Of a stretch of 64,000 bases of DNA, positions 1 to 8,910 are shown piece by piece. The notes under the pieces are model-generated. The model saw only the letters and a program-made list of their open reading frames with translations. It was not told the DNA's origin and did not search any database. Origin of the DNA: Alphaproteobacteria bacterium (GTDB lineage Bacteria > Pseudomonadota > Alphaproteobacteria > Micropepsales > Micropepsaceae); the NCBI GenBank assembly GCA_019241645.1, contig JAFAWQ010000022.1, positions 62,001 through 126,000 of the forward strand. Direction: 5' to 3'. Position 1 is the stretch's first letter. Each line of letters starts with the position of its first letter. The translations under genes and the position numbers were made by a program.

Positions 1-1361
1 GCGCGATTCTCAATGACGCTACAGTGAACGCGCGCATCTCGGACGCCTTCGAAAAGGAAGGCGCGGATGCGTGGATCAATTCACCGCCCGAGCGCTTTCT
101 TGGCGCCGGCCGCAACGCATCAGAGTATGAACAGGTCAAGGATATTCTGGATGTCTGGTTCGATTCCGGCTCCACGCATGTGTTCACGGTGGAAGAACCA
201 ATCGATCCGCACTGGCCCGAAGCCGATCACGCCGACGTTTATCTCGAAGGCTCGGATCAGCACCGCGGCTGGTTTCAGTCCTCGCTCCTGGAAGGTTGCG
301 GCACACGCGGCCGCGCGCCATACGATGCGGTTATCACCCACGGTTTCGTGCTGGACGAGTCCGGCGACAAGATGTCGAAATCGCTCGGCAACACGCTGCT
401 GCCGCAGGTTATCGCCGAACGGAACGGCGCGGAAATCCTGCGCCTCGTCACCGCCAGCGCCGACTACACCGGCGATTTGCGCATCTGGGATGACATCATC
501 AAATCGAATGTCGAGTCGTATCGCCGGCTGCGCAACACCATCCGTTTCATGCTGGCCAACCTCTCCGGGTTCACGGAGGCCGAGCGCATCTCGCTAGACA
601 AGATGCCGGAGCTCGAGCGCTACATGCTGGCGCGTCTCGCCGCGCTGGATGCACTGGTGCGAGAGGGATACGCGCAATACGACTTCAACCGGGTCTTCAC
701 GGCGCTGTTCGCCTTCTGCACCAACGATCTTTCCGCCTTCTACTTCGACATCCGCAAGGACTCGCTCTATTGCGACCGCGCCGATAGCGTGCGCCGCCGG
801 TCCGTGCGCACGGTTATCGACGAGAATTTCCGCCGCGTGGTGACCTGGTTCGCACCCATCCTGTGCTTCACCATGGAGGAAGCCTGGCTGTCCCGCTTCG
901 CAGGCGAGAACGAAAGCGTTCACTTGCAGATATTTCCCGAGGTGCCCACGGAATGGCAAAATGAAGATCTTGTCGGGAAATGGGATCGCATTCGCGACCT
1001 GCGCCGCGTCGTCACCGGAGCGCTTGAGGTCAAGCGCAAGGACAAGGTGATCGGTGCGTCGCTTGAAGCTTCGCCGCTTATCTATCTGGAGAACGATGCG
1101 GACCGCGCGATGGTGGAAGGCATTAATCTCTCTGAAATCGCCATCACCTCCGGCATCCATCTCGCCCAGGTCTCGGCGCCGGACGATGTCTTCCTCCTGC
1201 CCGACGTTCCAGGTGTTGCCGTCCGTTTCGAACATGCCCAAGGCGACAAATGCGCGCGCTGCTGGATGATCCTGACGGAAGTCGGCAGCAATGCCGCGCA
1301 TCCCGATCTCTGCAATCGCTGTTCGGACGCCGTGGACGCCTTGGCGCGTGTGTCCGCATGA
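1..1361 (+). CDS. ileS: Isoleucyl-tRNA synthetase, 3' part (5' end outside window)
   Basis: This is the C-terminal half of isoleucyl-tRNA synthetase, the cytoplasmic class I enzyme that charges tRNA-Ile. The reading frame is open to the left edge, so the GTG at 24 is an internal valine and not a start. About 120 residues into the visible part lies the class I KMSKS signature (DKMSKSLGN). The anticodon-binding helical domain follows, and the protein ends with the zinc-binding C-terminal domain (CARCW then CNRC). Its stop overlaps the lspA start (ATGA), so the two genes are translationally coupled, an arrangement common in Proteobacteria. The catalytic HIGH motif and the editing domain must lie upstream of the window. 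Confidence 0.97.
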   Translation, partial: AILNDATVNARISDAFEKEGADAWINSPPERFLGAGRNASEYEQVKDILDVWFDSGSTHVFTVEEPIDPHWPEADHADVYLEGSDQHRGWFQSSLLEGCGTRGRAPYDAVITHGFVLDESGDKMSKSLGNTLLPQVIAERNGAEILRLVTASADYTGDLRIWDDIIKSNVESYRRLRNTIRFMLANLSGFTEAERISLDKMPELERYMLARLAALDALVREGYAQYDFNRVFTALFAFCTNDLSAFYFDIRKDSLYCDRADSVRRRSVRTVIDENFRRVVTWFAPILCFTMEEAWLSRFAGENESVHLQIFPEVPTEWQNEDLVGKWDRIRDLRRVVTGALEVKRKDKVIGASLEASPLIYLENDADRAMVEGINLSEIAITSGIHLAQVSAPDDVFLLPDVPGVAVRFEHAQGDKCARCWMILTEVGSNAAHPDLCNRCSDAVDALARVSA

Positions 1362-1888
1362 AATTGTCGGTGCGCGATTGGGGCTTCATCGGCGCGATGG
1401 CCGCGCTGGTGCTCGATCAGGCAAGCAAGCTCCTGCTGCTCTACGGCTTGGGTTTCCGGGACATGTTGCCGGGTTCCGCCGTTCCGGTTTTGCCCTTTTT
1501 CAATCTTGTGATGGTCTGGAACCCGGGCGTCAGCTATGGCCTGTTTCCCGCCCGTGGATTGCTCGGCACCGCCTTTCTGGCCCTTTTTTCCGTCGTTGCC
1601 GTGGCAGCTCTGGGCTGGTGGTTGTGGAATGCGCACCGGACTTCGCTTGCTGTCGGTCTCGGCCTTGTGATCGGAGGCGCCATCGGCAATTTGATTGACC
1701 GGCTCGTATATGGCCGGGTTGCCGACTTTTTTCACTTTTATTTCCGGGGCTACGATTGGTATGTGTTCAACGTTGCGGATTGCGCCATCACCGTGGGGGT
1801 CGGCGCACTCCTGTATGATGCCTTGCTGCGGCCGGAACCCATAACCGCAGCCGCCAAAGAAAGCCCGGGAGTTACCGATGTGGAGTAA
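1358..1888 (+). CDS. lspA: Lipoprotein signal peptidase (signal peptidase II)
   Basis: This inner-membrane aspartyl protease removes the signal peptide of prolipoproteins after they are lipidated. The 176-residue product has four hydrophobic segments and the family blocks VLDQASK, GNLIDR and FNVAD; the last two carry the catalytic aspartates. I chose the ATG at 1358 because it overlaps the ileS stop as ATGA and begins with the usual short cytoplasmic start (MKLSVRDW); a longer in-frame extension upstream would lie inside ileS. The next gene starts inside its last codons and itself encodes a lipoprotein, a likely substrate of this enzyme. Confidence 0.97.
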   Translation: MKLSVRDWGFIGAMAALVLDQASKLLLLYGLGFRDMLPGSAVPVLPFFNLVMVWNPGVSYGLFPARGLLGTAFLALFSVVAVAALGWWLWNAHRTSLAVGLGLVIGGAIGNLIDRLVYGRVADFFHFYFRGYDWYVFNVADCAITVGVGALLYDALLRPEPITAAAKESPGVTDVE

Positions 1889-2441
1889 TCGCGCACGCAA
1901 GCCCGTGTTGCTTGCAGGCTTGGCAGGATTGGCACTTTCGCTGACAGCATGCGAAACGGTTCGCAATGTGGTGGGCGGAGACAAGTCGCCGCCGGACGAA
2001 TTTGCGGTGGTGAGCAAGGCGCCGCTGATCATTCCTCCGGACTACAATTTGAAGCCCCCAAAGCCCGGCGCGCCGCCGTTGAACCAGGTTTCTCCCACCG
2101 AGAGCGCCCAGGCCGCTCTCTATAACAGCGACCCCAAAACGGCGGCGAGCGCGATCACCGGCAGCTACAGCGAGGGCGAAAAGATGCTTCTCGCGCAGTC
2201 GGGCGCCGCCACGGCCAGCGACTCCATCCGGCAGCAGATAACTGCGGACAACCGGGGTCTGGACAGCGCCGACGAAAGCTTCACGGACCGGCTGTTGTTC
2301 AGTTCCAACAATACGAGCGAAGCGCCGCTCGATGCCGATACGGAGAAAGCCCGGATCGATGCAGGGAAGAACGCGCCGCCGGCGCCGCAGGGGCAGGATC
2401 ACAAGAAAGACAGCGGCGGCTGGCTCGATGGAATTTTCTAG
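1878..2441 (+). CDS. DUF3035 lipoprotein, BamF-like
   Basis: The product is a 187-residue predicted outer-membrane lipoprotein. The N-terminus has a basic start, a hydrophobic core and a lipobox (LTAC) with the acceptor Cys near residue 26. Shortly after comes a Pro-rich block (DEFAVVSKAPL then PPDYNLKPPKPG) typical of DUF3035. That family has been linked to BamF, an accessory lipoprotein of the alphaproteobacterial beta-barrel assembly machine, and its Pro-rich block resembles a motif of BamC. The rest is low-complexity and probably disordered. The start lies inside the lspA tail and the end overlaps the next gene, so it belongs to the ileS-lspA-M16 operon. The assignment to the BAM complex rests on family knowledge and not on the sequence alone. 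Confidence 0.85.
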   Translation: MWSNRARKPVLLAGLAGLALSLTACETVRNVVGGDKSPPDEFAVVSKAPLIIPPDYNLKPPKPGAPPLNQVSPTESAQAALYNSDPKTAASAITGSYSEGEKMLLAQSGAATASDSIRQQITADNRGLDSADESFTDRLLFSSNNTSEAPLDADTEKARIDAGKNAPPAPQGQDHKKDSGGWLDGIF

Positions 2442-3792
2442 GCGCCTTGCACAAGGCGTACTCGCGGCCGCTCTCTTCACGTTGACGGCTGCCGCGCCCG
2501 CGCAGCACGCGCAATCCGAAAGGCCGTTTCAGTTCGCGCTGCAGAACGGCATGCAGGTTCTGGTGATTCCGGATCACCGCGCGCCTGTTATCACGCAAAT
2601 GCTGTGGTACCGCGTTGGCGCGGTCGACGATCCGCCGGGCATCAGCGGGCTGGCGCATTTCTTCGAGCACATGATGTTTCGGGGAACCACGAGCAATCCC
2701 GGCGACGCGTTCGCCACCACGGTTGCGCGAAACGGTGGCGAGGACAACGCGTTCACCACCCATGACTACACGGCGTTCTACGAGCAGATCGCTAAAGAAC
2801 GTCTGCGGGTCGTCATGCAGCTTGAAGCGGATCGCATCGCCCATCTCGATCTTTCCGACGCCAACGTCCGTACCGAACGCGACGTGGTCATGGAAGAGCG
2901 CCGCATGCGCGTCGACAACGATCCGCAATCCCTGCTGCGCGAACAGGTGCAGGCCGCCCTCTACATGACGCATCCATATGGACGGCCGGTGATCGGATGG
3001 CCCGAAGAAATCCGCCGCATCGACCGGGTCGCGGCCCAGGATTTCTATGCCCACCACTACGCTCCCAATAACGCCATCCTCGTAATCGCAGGGGATGTTA
3101 CGCCGGATGAGGTGCGCAAGTCGGCCGAAGCGGAATATGGCAAGCTGCCGGCGCGCGAGCTTGTCCCTCGCTGGGAATTCGCGCAGCCGCCGCGCATGGG
3201 CGAGACGAGGCTGGCCGTTTCGCGCGCGGACGTGAAGGTCCCTCTTTTCTTTCGGACCTATCGCGTTGCCAGCTACACGGAAGGCAAGCCGGGCGAGGCC
3301 GAAGCGCTCGAAACCCTGGCGCAGGCGCTTGGCGGAGACTCGACGGCGACGCTGTATCGTGAACTGGTCGTCGAGAAGAAATTGGCGTCGGATGCGGGGT
3401 CCTCATACGACGGCTACAACCGAGATTCGGGGGAGTTCAGCGTGTACGCGATTCCCCGACCCGGCGTGTCGCTCGAGCAGCTGGAGAAAGCGGTCGATGA
3501 CGTGATCCGGGGATATGTTGCCGCGCCAGCCAGCTCAGGCGATCTCAACCGCGCGAAAACCCAACTCATCGCCGCCGCCACCTACCGCAAGGACAACCAG
3601 TATCAGATGGCCTCGACTTATGGGCAGGCCCTGGTCATCGGTTTGACCATCGACGATGTCGATCAATGGCCGGACCGCATCAAAGCAGTGCAACCGGAGG
3701 CGGTTCGGCAAGCCGCAGCGCACCAGCTTAATCGCCGGGAAGCCGTGACCGCGTATCTGACGCCAGCATCGCAATCGGGTGCGAGCAAGTGA
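2428..3792 (+). CDS. M16 zinc peptidase, catalytic subunit
   Basis: This 454-residue exported metalloprotease of the insulinase/pitrilysin M16 family has a signal peptide ending near APA. The inverted zinc motif HFFEH (in GLAHFFEHMMFRG) is intact about 80 residues in, and the downstream acidic region that supplies the third zinc ligand is present. The ATG at 2428 overlaps the end of the lipoprotein gene by 14 bases and gives a clean signal peptide; a longer frame upstream would lie inside that gene. The following gene is an M16 homologue without the zinc motif, so the two probably form an active/inactive heterodimer in the periplasm, as described for paired bacterial M16B proteins. The substrate is unknown. 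Confidence 0.93.
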   Translation: MEFSRRLAQGVLAAALFTLTAAAPAQHAQSERPFQFALQNGMQVLVIPDHRAPVITQMLWYRVGAVDDPPGISGLAHFFEHMMFRGTTSNPGDAFATTVARNGGEDNAFTTHDYTAFYEQIAKERLRVVMQLEADRIAHLDLSDANVRTERDVVMEERRMRVDNDPQSLLREQVQAALYMTHPYGRPVIGWPEEIRRIDRVAAQDFYAHHYAPNNAILVIAGDVTPDEVRKSAEAEYGKLPARELVPRWEFAQPPRMGETRLAVSRADVKVPLFFRTYRVASYTEGKPGEAEALETLAQALGGDSTATLYRELVVEKKLASDAGSSYDGYNRDSGEFSVYAIPRPGVSLEQLEKAVDDVIRGYVAAPASSGDLNRAKTQLIAAATYRKDNQYQMASTYGQALVIGLTIDDVDQWPDRIKAVQPEAVRQAAAHQLNRREAVTAYLTPASQSGASK

Positions 3793-5282
3793 AAGCCCTG
3801 TTCGCCCTTCTTATTCTGGCCGCCGCCTCATTGATGCCCGTCACGGCGAGCGCCGTGAACGTCAAAAGCCTCGACATGGGGAAGAACGTGCAGGTGTGGT
3901 ATGTGGAAGACCACACCCTGCCCATGATCGCGATGACGGCGGCGCTTCCGGCCGGCTCGGCTTACGACCCAGCCGGCAAACCCGGCCTCGCCGCCTTCAC
4001 GGCCGACATGCTCAACGAAGGCGCCGGCAATCTCACGTCGCAAGCCTATCAATCGGCGTTGAGCAACAAGGCCATCCGGCTCAGCATGACGCCGACGCGC
4101 GACTATCTTGTGATTTCGCTCGTCACCCTGAAGGAGAACGCGAAGGAAGCGTTCCGCCTGCTGGGGCTTGCGCTGACCCGCCCGCGCTTCGATCCCGACG
4201 CCATTTCCCGCGTGCGCGCGCAAATTGTCGCCGGCCTGCAGGAGGAAGATGTCGATCCGCAGGATGTCGCCTCCAAAACCTTCATGGCGACATTCATGGG
4301 CGACCATCCGTATGCCCATCCGATCAACGGCACGGTTGCATCCATCTCCCGCATCAGCCGGAACGATTTGCGGACTTTCGCGCGCACGCATTGGGTGCGC
4401 AACGGACTGAAGCTCTCCATCTCCGGAGACGCCGATCCCGATACGCTGAAAATGCTGATCGGCAGTGCCTTCGGCCAGCTGGCGGTGAAATGGGCGCCGC
4501 CATTGCCTGCACCCAAACGCCTTGGCGCGCCGGGCACGAAAGTGATCCCGATGCCCGTTCCGCAGCCCAACGTCGTCATGGGCCTGCCCGGCATCTTGCG
4601 CAGCGACCGCGATTTCATCCCCGGCTATGTCGCCAACTACATTCTTGGCGGCGGCGGCTTTTCCTCGCGCCTGATGCAGGAGGTGCGCGAAAAGCGCGGA
4701 CTGACTTACGGAATCAGCAGCTCGCTCGATACCCTTCGCAAGGCCGGAATTTTCGCCGTGCAGGTGGCGACCCGCGCCGCCGCGATGCGCCAGACCGTGG
4801 ACGTAGCCCGCGCAACGATGAAGGACTTCGCCGAGACGGGAGCCACCGAAAAGGAGCTGGCGGACGCGAAAACCTATCTCACGGGGTCCTTCCCGATGGC
4901 GTTCTCGTCCAATGCCGGAATTGCCGGCCAGCTGAACTCGTTTCAGCGCGCTGGCCTGCCCATCGATTACATCGGCAAGCGCAACGCGCTGATCAATGCA
5001 GTGACTCTGGACGATGTGAAGCGGGTGGCGAAGCGGCTGCTGAATCCCAACAAGCTGACCATCGTGATCGCCGGCAGTTTGCCCGGACGGTCCGCTCCCG
5101 CCCGGCCGTTGCCTGGTCCTGGCAAACCCATCCAACCGGCGACGCCGCCATCCAAACCCGCCGTGCCCAAAACCGGGGCGCCGGGGCCAAAGCCGCCCGT
5201 CTCGTCCACAACGGCCGCAAAGCCCAAGGAACAGGCGCGAATGCCGGCCGCGGACGCCCCCGCTCCAAATCCGCACCCCTGA
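3789..5282 (+). CDS. M16 peptidase-like protein, non-catalytic partner
   Basis: The 497-residue exported M16 homologue has a GTG start that overlaps the stop of the catalytic partner as GTGA. It has a signal peptide ending at ASA. Where the active partner has HFFEH, this one reads AAFTADML, so it cannot bind zinc by the usual motif. It keeps the C-terminal M16 block with the Arg/Tyr pair (EVREKRGLTYGISS), which helps position substrate in the partner's active site. The last 70 or so residues are rich in Pro, Ala and Lys and look disordered. The pairing of an HxxEH-positive and an HxxEH-negative copy is typical of M16B heterodimers. Confidence 0.92.
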   Translation: MKALFALLILAAASLMPVTASAVNVKSLDMGKNVQVWYVEDHTLPMIAMTAALPAGSAYDPAGKPGLAAFTADMLNEGAGNLTSQAYQSALSNKAIRLSMTPTRDYLVISLVTLKENAKEAFRLLGLALTRPRFDPDAISRVRAQIVAGLQEEDVDPQDVASKTFMATFMGDHPYAHPINGTVASISRISRNDLRTFARTHWVRNGLKLSISGDADPDTLKMLIGSAFGQLAVKWAPPLPAPKRLGAPGTKVIPMPVPQPNVVMGLPGILRSDRDFIPGYVANYILGGGGFSSRLMQEVREKRGLTYGISSSLDTLRKAGIFAVQVATRAAAMRQTVDVARATMKDFAETGATEKELADAKTYLTGSFPMAFSSNAGIAGQLNSFQRAGLPIDYIGKRNALINAVTLDDVKRVAKRLLNPNKLTIVIAGSLPGRSAPARPLPGPGKPIQPATPPSKPAVPKTGAPGPKPPVSSTTAAKPKEQARMPAADAPAPNPHP

Positions 5283-5342
5283 GCTGTTGACGAAAGTTCG
5301 GCGCGCAAGTTCGTGCGTGTGGCGTCTGCTAGACTTCGGCGC

Positions 5343-7160
5343 ATGAGCGCCGAATCGGAAACGCGCATCCGCAAGCTGTCCGAGGGCACCGTCAACCGCA
5401 TCGCGGCGGGCGAGGTGGTGGAGCGCCCTGCGAGCGCCGTGAAGGAGCTGGTGGAGAATGCGCTGGACGCCGGCGCGACACGCATCGACATTGCGGCGAG
5501 TAGTGGTGGCGCGGATCTCATCGTGGTCGAAGACGACGGCCACGGCATGAAGGCGCCAGAGCTGCGGCTCGCGGTCGAACGCCACGCAACGTCGAAGCTG
5601 TCTGTTGCCGATGGCGAGGACGACCTTTCGCACATCGCCACCCTGGGCTTTCGTGGCGAAGCGCTGCCGTCGATCGGCGCCGTGGCTCGGCTTTGCATCG
5701 CCAGCCGCACGCGTGGGAGCGAAGCCCATGAAATCAGGGTGGAAGGAGGCGAGGTGCGCGGGCCGGCGCCGTGTGCTTTCCTGGCGGCCGGACAATCCGG
5801 CACGCGTGTTGAAGTGCGCGACCTGTTCTTCGCCACGCCGGCGCGTCTCAAGTTCCTGAAGTCCACACGCTCCGAAGAACTCGCCATTCTCGATGTGGTG
5901 AAGCGCCTCGCCATGGCGCGCGCTGATGTCGCTTTCATGCTAACGTTGGACGGACGCCGCGTGCTGGCGCTGGAAGCAGAAGCAAATCTCGTCGACGGCC
6001 GGTTGCGGCGGCTGTCGGCGATCATGGGCCGCGACTTCGCCGGCAACGCCGCGCCGGTCGAAGCGCAGCGCGAGAACATTTGCATCGGCGGCTTCGCCGG
6101 GCTGCCGACCTACAACCGCGCCACATCCGCGATGCAGTACCTCGTCGTCAACGGCCGGCCGGTGCGCGACCGTCTGCTGATCGGCGCGGTGCGGGGCGCC
6201 TATGCCGACTATCTGGCGCGCGACCGCCATCCCGCGCTGGCGCTGTTTCTCGACTGCGATCCCGCGTTCGTGGATGTGAACGTGCATCCCGCCAAAACGG
6301 AAGTGCGCTTCCGCGATTCCGGCCTGGTGCGCGGGCTCATCGTGTCGTCGCTGAAGTCGGCGCTGCACGAAGCCGCGCATCGCACGTCCACCACTGTGTC
6401 GAGCGAGGCGCTGGCGGCCCTACGGCCGCAGACAGGACCTTTCCATGGTATGCCTCATGCGCCTTTGACAACCGGCTTTTCTGAGGACGCACGCGAATAC
6501 CATGCGCCGCTGTTCGCCAATGGCGAGCAACACATCGCAGCGGCCCGCGTCGAGCCGATAGATGATCCGCCTACGGACCATTCTCCGCTCGGCGTGGCGC
6601 GCGCGCAGGTTCACGAGAACTATATCGTGGCGCAGACGGAAAGCGGCATCGTCATCGTCGATCAACACGCAGCCCACGAACGCATCGTCTACGAACGGAT
6701 GAAGAAAGGTCTCGCCAATGGCGGCGTGGCGCGCCAGCCGCTGCTGATTCCCGAAGTGGTGTCGCTCGATCCCGCGGAAGTGGACCGCATCGCCGCGCGC
6801 GCGGAAGAATTCGCGCAGCTCGGCCTCGTGGTGGAACCGTTCGGGCCGGATGCGGTGATCGTGCGCGAGATGCCGGCGCTGCTTGGCCAGATCGACGTGG
6901 CGGCGCTGCTGCGCGATCTCGCCGACGAACTGGCGGAGCGCGGTTCCGCGGCGTCGCTGAAGGAACGGCTGGATCATGTCGCCGCCACCCTGGCCTGCCA
7001 CACCTCGGTGCGCTCCGGCCGCCGGCTGAATGCCACAGAAATGAACGCGCTGTTGCGCGAGATGGAATCCACGCCGCATTCCGGCCAGTGCAACCACGGC
7101 CGCCCCACTTATGTGGAACTGAAGCTGGCTGACATCGAGCGCCTGTTCGGCAGGCGCTAA
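5343..7160 (+). CDS. mutL: DNA mismatch repair protein MutL
   Basis: MutL links mismatch recognition by MutS to strand removal. The 605-residue product has the N-terminal GHKL ATPase ([29 protein letters not shown]) and the C-terminal dimerisation domain. The C-terminal domain contains [12 protein letters not shown], which fits the DQHA(X)2E(X)4E endonuclease motif, and late QCNHGRP and ACHTSVR blocks that complete the metal site. This MutL is therefore predicted to be a nicking enzyme, as in MutH-less bacteria. The ATG at 5343 is preferred over a GTG at 5313 because it begins immediately before the conserved [17 protein letters not shown] block. It lies 60 bases after the M16 pair and may be read through from it. 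Confidence 0.97.
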   Translation: MSAESETRIRKLSEGTVNRIAAGEVVERPASAVKELVENALDAGATRIDIAASSGGADLIVVEDDGHGMKAPELRLAVERHATSKLSVADGEDDLSHIATLGFRGEALPSIGAVARLCIASRTRGSEAHEIRVEGGEVRGPAPCAFLAAGQSGTRVEVRDLFFATPARLKFLKSTRSEELAILDVVKRLAMARADVAFMLTLDGRRVLALEAEANLVDGRLRRLSAIMGRDFAGNAAPVEAQRENICIGGFAGLPTYNRATSAMQYLVVNGRPVRDRLLIGAVRGAYADYLARDRHPALALFLDCDPAFVDVNVHPAKTEVRFRDSGLVRGLIVSSLKSALHEAAHRTSTTVSSEALAALRPQTGPFHGMPHAPLTTGFSEDAREYHAPLFANGEQHIAAARVEPIDDPPTDHSPLGVARAQVHENYIVAQTESGIVIVDQHAAHERIVYERMKKGLANGGVARQPLLIPEVVSLDPAEVDRIAARAEEFAQLGLVVEPFGPDAVIVREMPALLGQIDVAALLRDLADELAERGSAASLKERLDHVAATLACHTSVRSGRRLNATEMNALLREMESTPHSGQCNHGRPTYVELKLADIERLFGRR

Positions 7161-7171
7161 ACCGCGAAGCG

Positions 7172-7499
7172 GAATTGTTCGTTTTGTTTGGTGGTAAGCG
7201 GGCCCACCCCCTCCCCCTGCGATCTACCAAAACACCACATGTTGTGGCTCGCGCATCCGATGAGCAGTCGATGTCAAGGATTCGCGCGAAAACATGCGCA
7301 TCATCTCCACCATTTCCGCGCGTCTTGGCCGGCCCTGTGCCGGCCATCCATGAACGCGATGCGCGACTGCGCGTATGGGTGGCCGGGACGAGCCCGGCCA
7401 TGACGGAATGGAACAGCGATGTGATGTGCGCAGTCATGCGCGACAATATAAGGCCGAATGCGCGGTGGTAGATAAATTGTAACGAAATAAATTTTTCCC
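7172..7499. repeat. Dispersed intergenic element, copy 1
   Basis: This gene-free stretch between mutL and the next gene resembles the block at 21256-21582. Shared pieces come in the same order: GAATTGTTCGTTTTGTTTGG at the left end, a TCTACCA...ACACCA..TGTTGTG segment, a GGCCGGG...CCCGGCC palindrome near 7320-7410, and an A/T-rich right end (about 7434-7495) that matches 21521-21580 at most positions. The inner palindrome would fold into a long hairpin. No open frame or transposase is visible. It looks like a non-autonomous or regulatory intergenic repeat of unknown kind. Confidence 0.7.
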
Positions 7500-7520
7500 G
7501 CTGACCGCGAAGGAGAATGA

Positions 7521-8219
7521 ATGTTCAGGGACTTTCTCAAGCGCTTTGGCTCTGCCAATCCGACCTCTAGCCTTGCAGGCGGCGACCCGGAATCAACAGA
7601 CAGCGTCTCGTTGCCTCGTCCTTACAATGACGAAGCCAGAGACTTACTCTACAATCTGTTGTTCTGCGATCATCCCGAGCTCTTTCGCTCGAAAACGCAA
7701 AGGTCCTCAGTCGGTGATCTGTTGAACGATCCCGCGGCTGACGCGAGCCAGGTGCAGGCAATTGCCGATGACGCGGGTGAGGAAAGCCGATACCGGGCGT
7801 TGGCGTTCCGGTGGCTGCGAGAACACGGCACAGCGATTCCGTCAAAACTTTTGCTCGGCGTAATTGTTGAAGTGCCGCAAGAGGGTGGACTCGATACGCT
7901 GGCGGCATTCGAGGACGGCCGAATTCGTTACATCAATCAAAGCGGAAGGATGGCCAGCTTCGAAACCGCGCCGCCTGACATAGAAACCAAAGCGCGGGCG
8001 CTGATCGCGGCTGCCAGAGCGGCTGTCGAGCAGATCGGATTGTGGGACAAAGCAAGATTGCCTCCGCCAAGTTCGGGAGTTCGCGTGACCTTTGTTGTCT
8101 CCGATGGACTTTGTTTCGGTGAAGGTCCGTGGGACGCGATTGCGAACGATTCCATCGGCGGTCCGGTATTGAAGTGCGCGACAGAACTTCTGGTACACAT
8201 TACCGAGAGCGCGAAATAG
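7521..8219 (+). CDS. Hypothetical protein
   Basis: I do not recognise this 232-residue protein. It has a good Shine-Dalgarno (AAGGAG) just before the ATG. It has no signal peptide, membrane segment or obvious catalytic motif. The first 45 residues are Ser/Pro-rich and probably flexible. The middle is helical with many acidic residues (residues about 70-95). The second half has alternating strands and helices, including a stretch near residues 105-140 (LLLGVIVEVPQEGG) with a compact alpha/beta look. It stands alone between two repeat-bearing gene-free regions, so the context gives no hint. Codon use resembles that of its neighbours, though it is slightly less GC-rich. Confidence 0.75.
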   Translation: MFRDFLKRFGSANPTSSLAGGDPESTDSVSLPRPYNDEARDLLYNLLFCDHPELFRSKTQRSSVGDLLNDPAADASQVQAIADDAGEESRYRALAFRWLREHGTAIPSKLLLGVIVEVPQEGGLDTLAAFEDGRIRYINQSGRMASFETAPPDIETKARALIAAARAAVEQIGLWDKARLPPPSSGVRVTFVVSDGLCFGEGPWDAIANDSIGGPVLKCATELLVHITESAK

Positions 8220-8340
8220 CTTTGCGAGTGCAACGAAATTTTCTTGCCGGTTCCGCGTGCGAAACGAATCACCTGTGGATGAATCCGGAATTGCAAGCGA
8301 ATTCTGTTGCGCGCACGAAAGGGCGGGCATAGGCTCCTTG

Positions 8341-8630
8341 CAACTGAGGCGCCGGCAAGAAATCAGGGGTGGCGCCCTTGATGGAAAGACGGAAAACGCT
8401 TCAGACCGTGCCGCAAATCAAATTGCGATGCTGGCCGCAAGGCAGGCGACGCGAAGAGAGAGCGGAAGCCAACGGGACTGTGCCTGACGGAGGTACGAAC
8501 GTCAGGATAACAGGGCGATGTTATCACCAAACGACGCCCAAATCGTTCGGTGAGACGCTACAGGCGGTCTGTCAAAGGACCAAATGGTGCGTGACCCGGA
8601 GGGGATCGCCGAAAGGCGGCCCCTTCCCCG
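8341..8630 (+). ncRNA. Candidate structured RNA (family not recognised)
   Basis: Within the 690-base gap between 8220 and 8910 there is a run of perfect or near-perfect hairpins on the + strand: GGCGCC 8348-8353 with 8371-8376; CGCAA/TTGCG 8412-8427; GCC-GCAA-GGC 8434-8443; CCTGACG/CGTCAGG 8483-8506; GATAAC/GTTATC 8506-8525; and GGGG-AT-CGCC-GAAA-GGCG-G-CCCC 8601-8623. Two loops are GNRA tetraloops (GCAA, GAAA) in this orientation only, which favours + strand transcription. No open frame here has a ribosome-binding site. I could not match it to RNase P, tmRNA, SRP RNA or a complete group II intron by eye. Confidence 0.35.
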
Positions 8631-8769
8631 TCGAACCCCCCGCGTCAGGTGCGTTTTGCCTACTGTACTTTTCGGGTCAGCAGCGCGGAAGCGCACGATG
8701 ATGCACGGATATGGGCGGGAAGCTTCGCGGCTTTCCGTCCATTTCGTTTTTGCGTGTGTGCTCTTCTCT

Positions 8770-8900
8770 TATCCCCCCCCCGCGTGTGGGGGAGGTGGAT
8801 CGCCGCGAAGCGGCGAGACGGTAGGGGGCGTTGCAAATCGCCCTTCCGCCTCGCACGTGAATGCGTGCTCGGCACCTCCCCCGTAACTGGGGGGAAGATA
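8770..8900. repeat. Palindromic intergenic repeat (REP/BIME-like), copy 1
   Basis: The block is bounded by two G/C hairpins, CCCCC...GGGGG at 8772-8794 and CCTCCCCC...GGGGGG at 8875-8896. Between them is a conserved core with GGAGGTGGATCGC, GAGACGGTA, CGCCCTTCCGC, TCGCACG and TCGGCACC. The same ordered pieces occur at 25196-25322. It sits next to the 3' end of rsmD and may also end transcription there. It has no coding capacity. Confidence 0.7.
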
Positions 8901-8910
8901 GGTACACCCG

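Noticed and set aside
3779-5290. A 503-residue same-strand open frame shifted against the second M16 gene
   Set aside because: The M16 frame has a signal peptide and family motifs; the shifted frame is rich in Arg, Gly and His and has no recognisable feature.
3828-5795. A 655-residue open frame antisense to the second M16 gene and mutL start
   Set aside because: It lies wholly opposite two well-supported genes, has no ribosome-binding site and reads as His/Arg/Ala-rich filler typical of antisense frames in GC-rich DNA.
8369-8701. A 110-residue open frame over the candidate structured RNA
   Set aside because: No ribosome-binding site and an Arg/Pro/Gly-rich composition. It could still be a conserved mistranslation of an RNA element, so it is treated as RNA and not as a protein.
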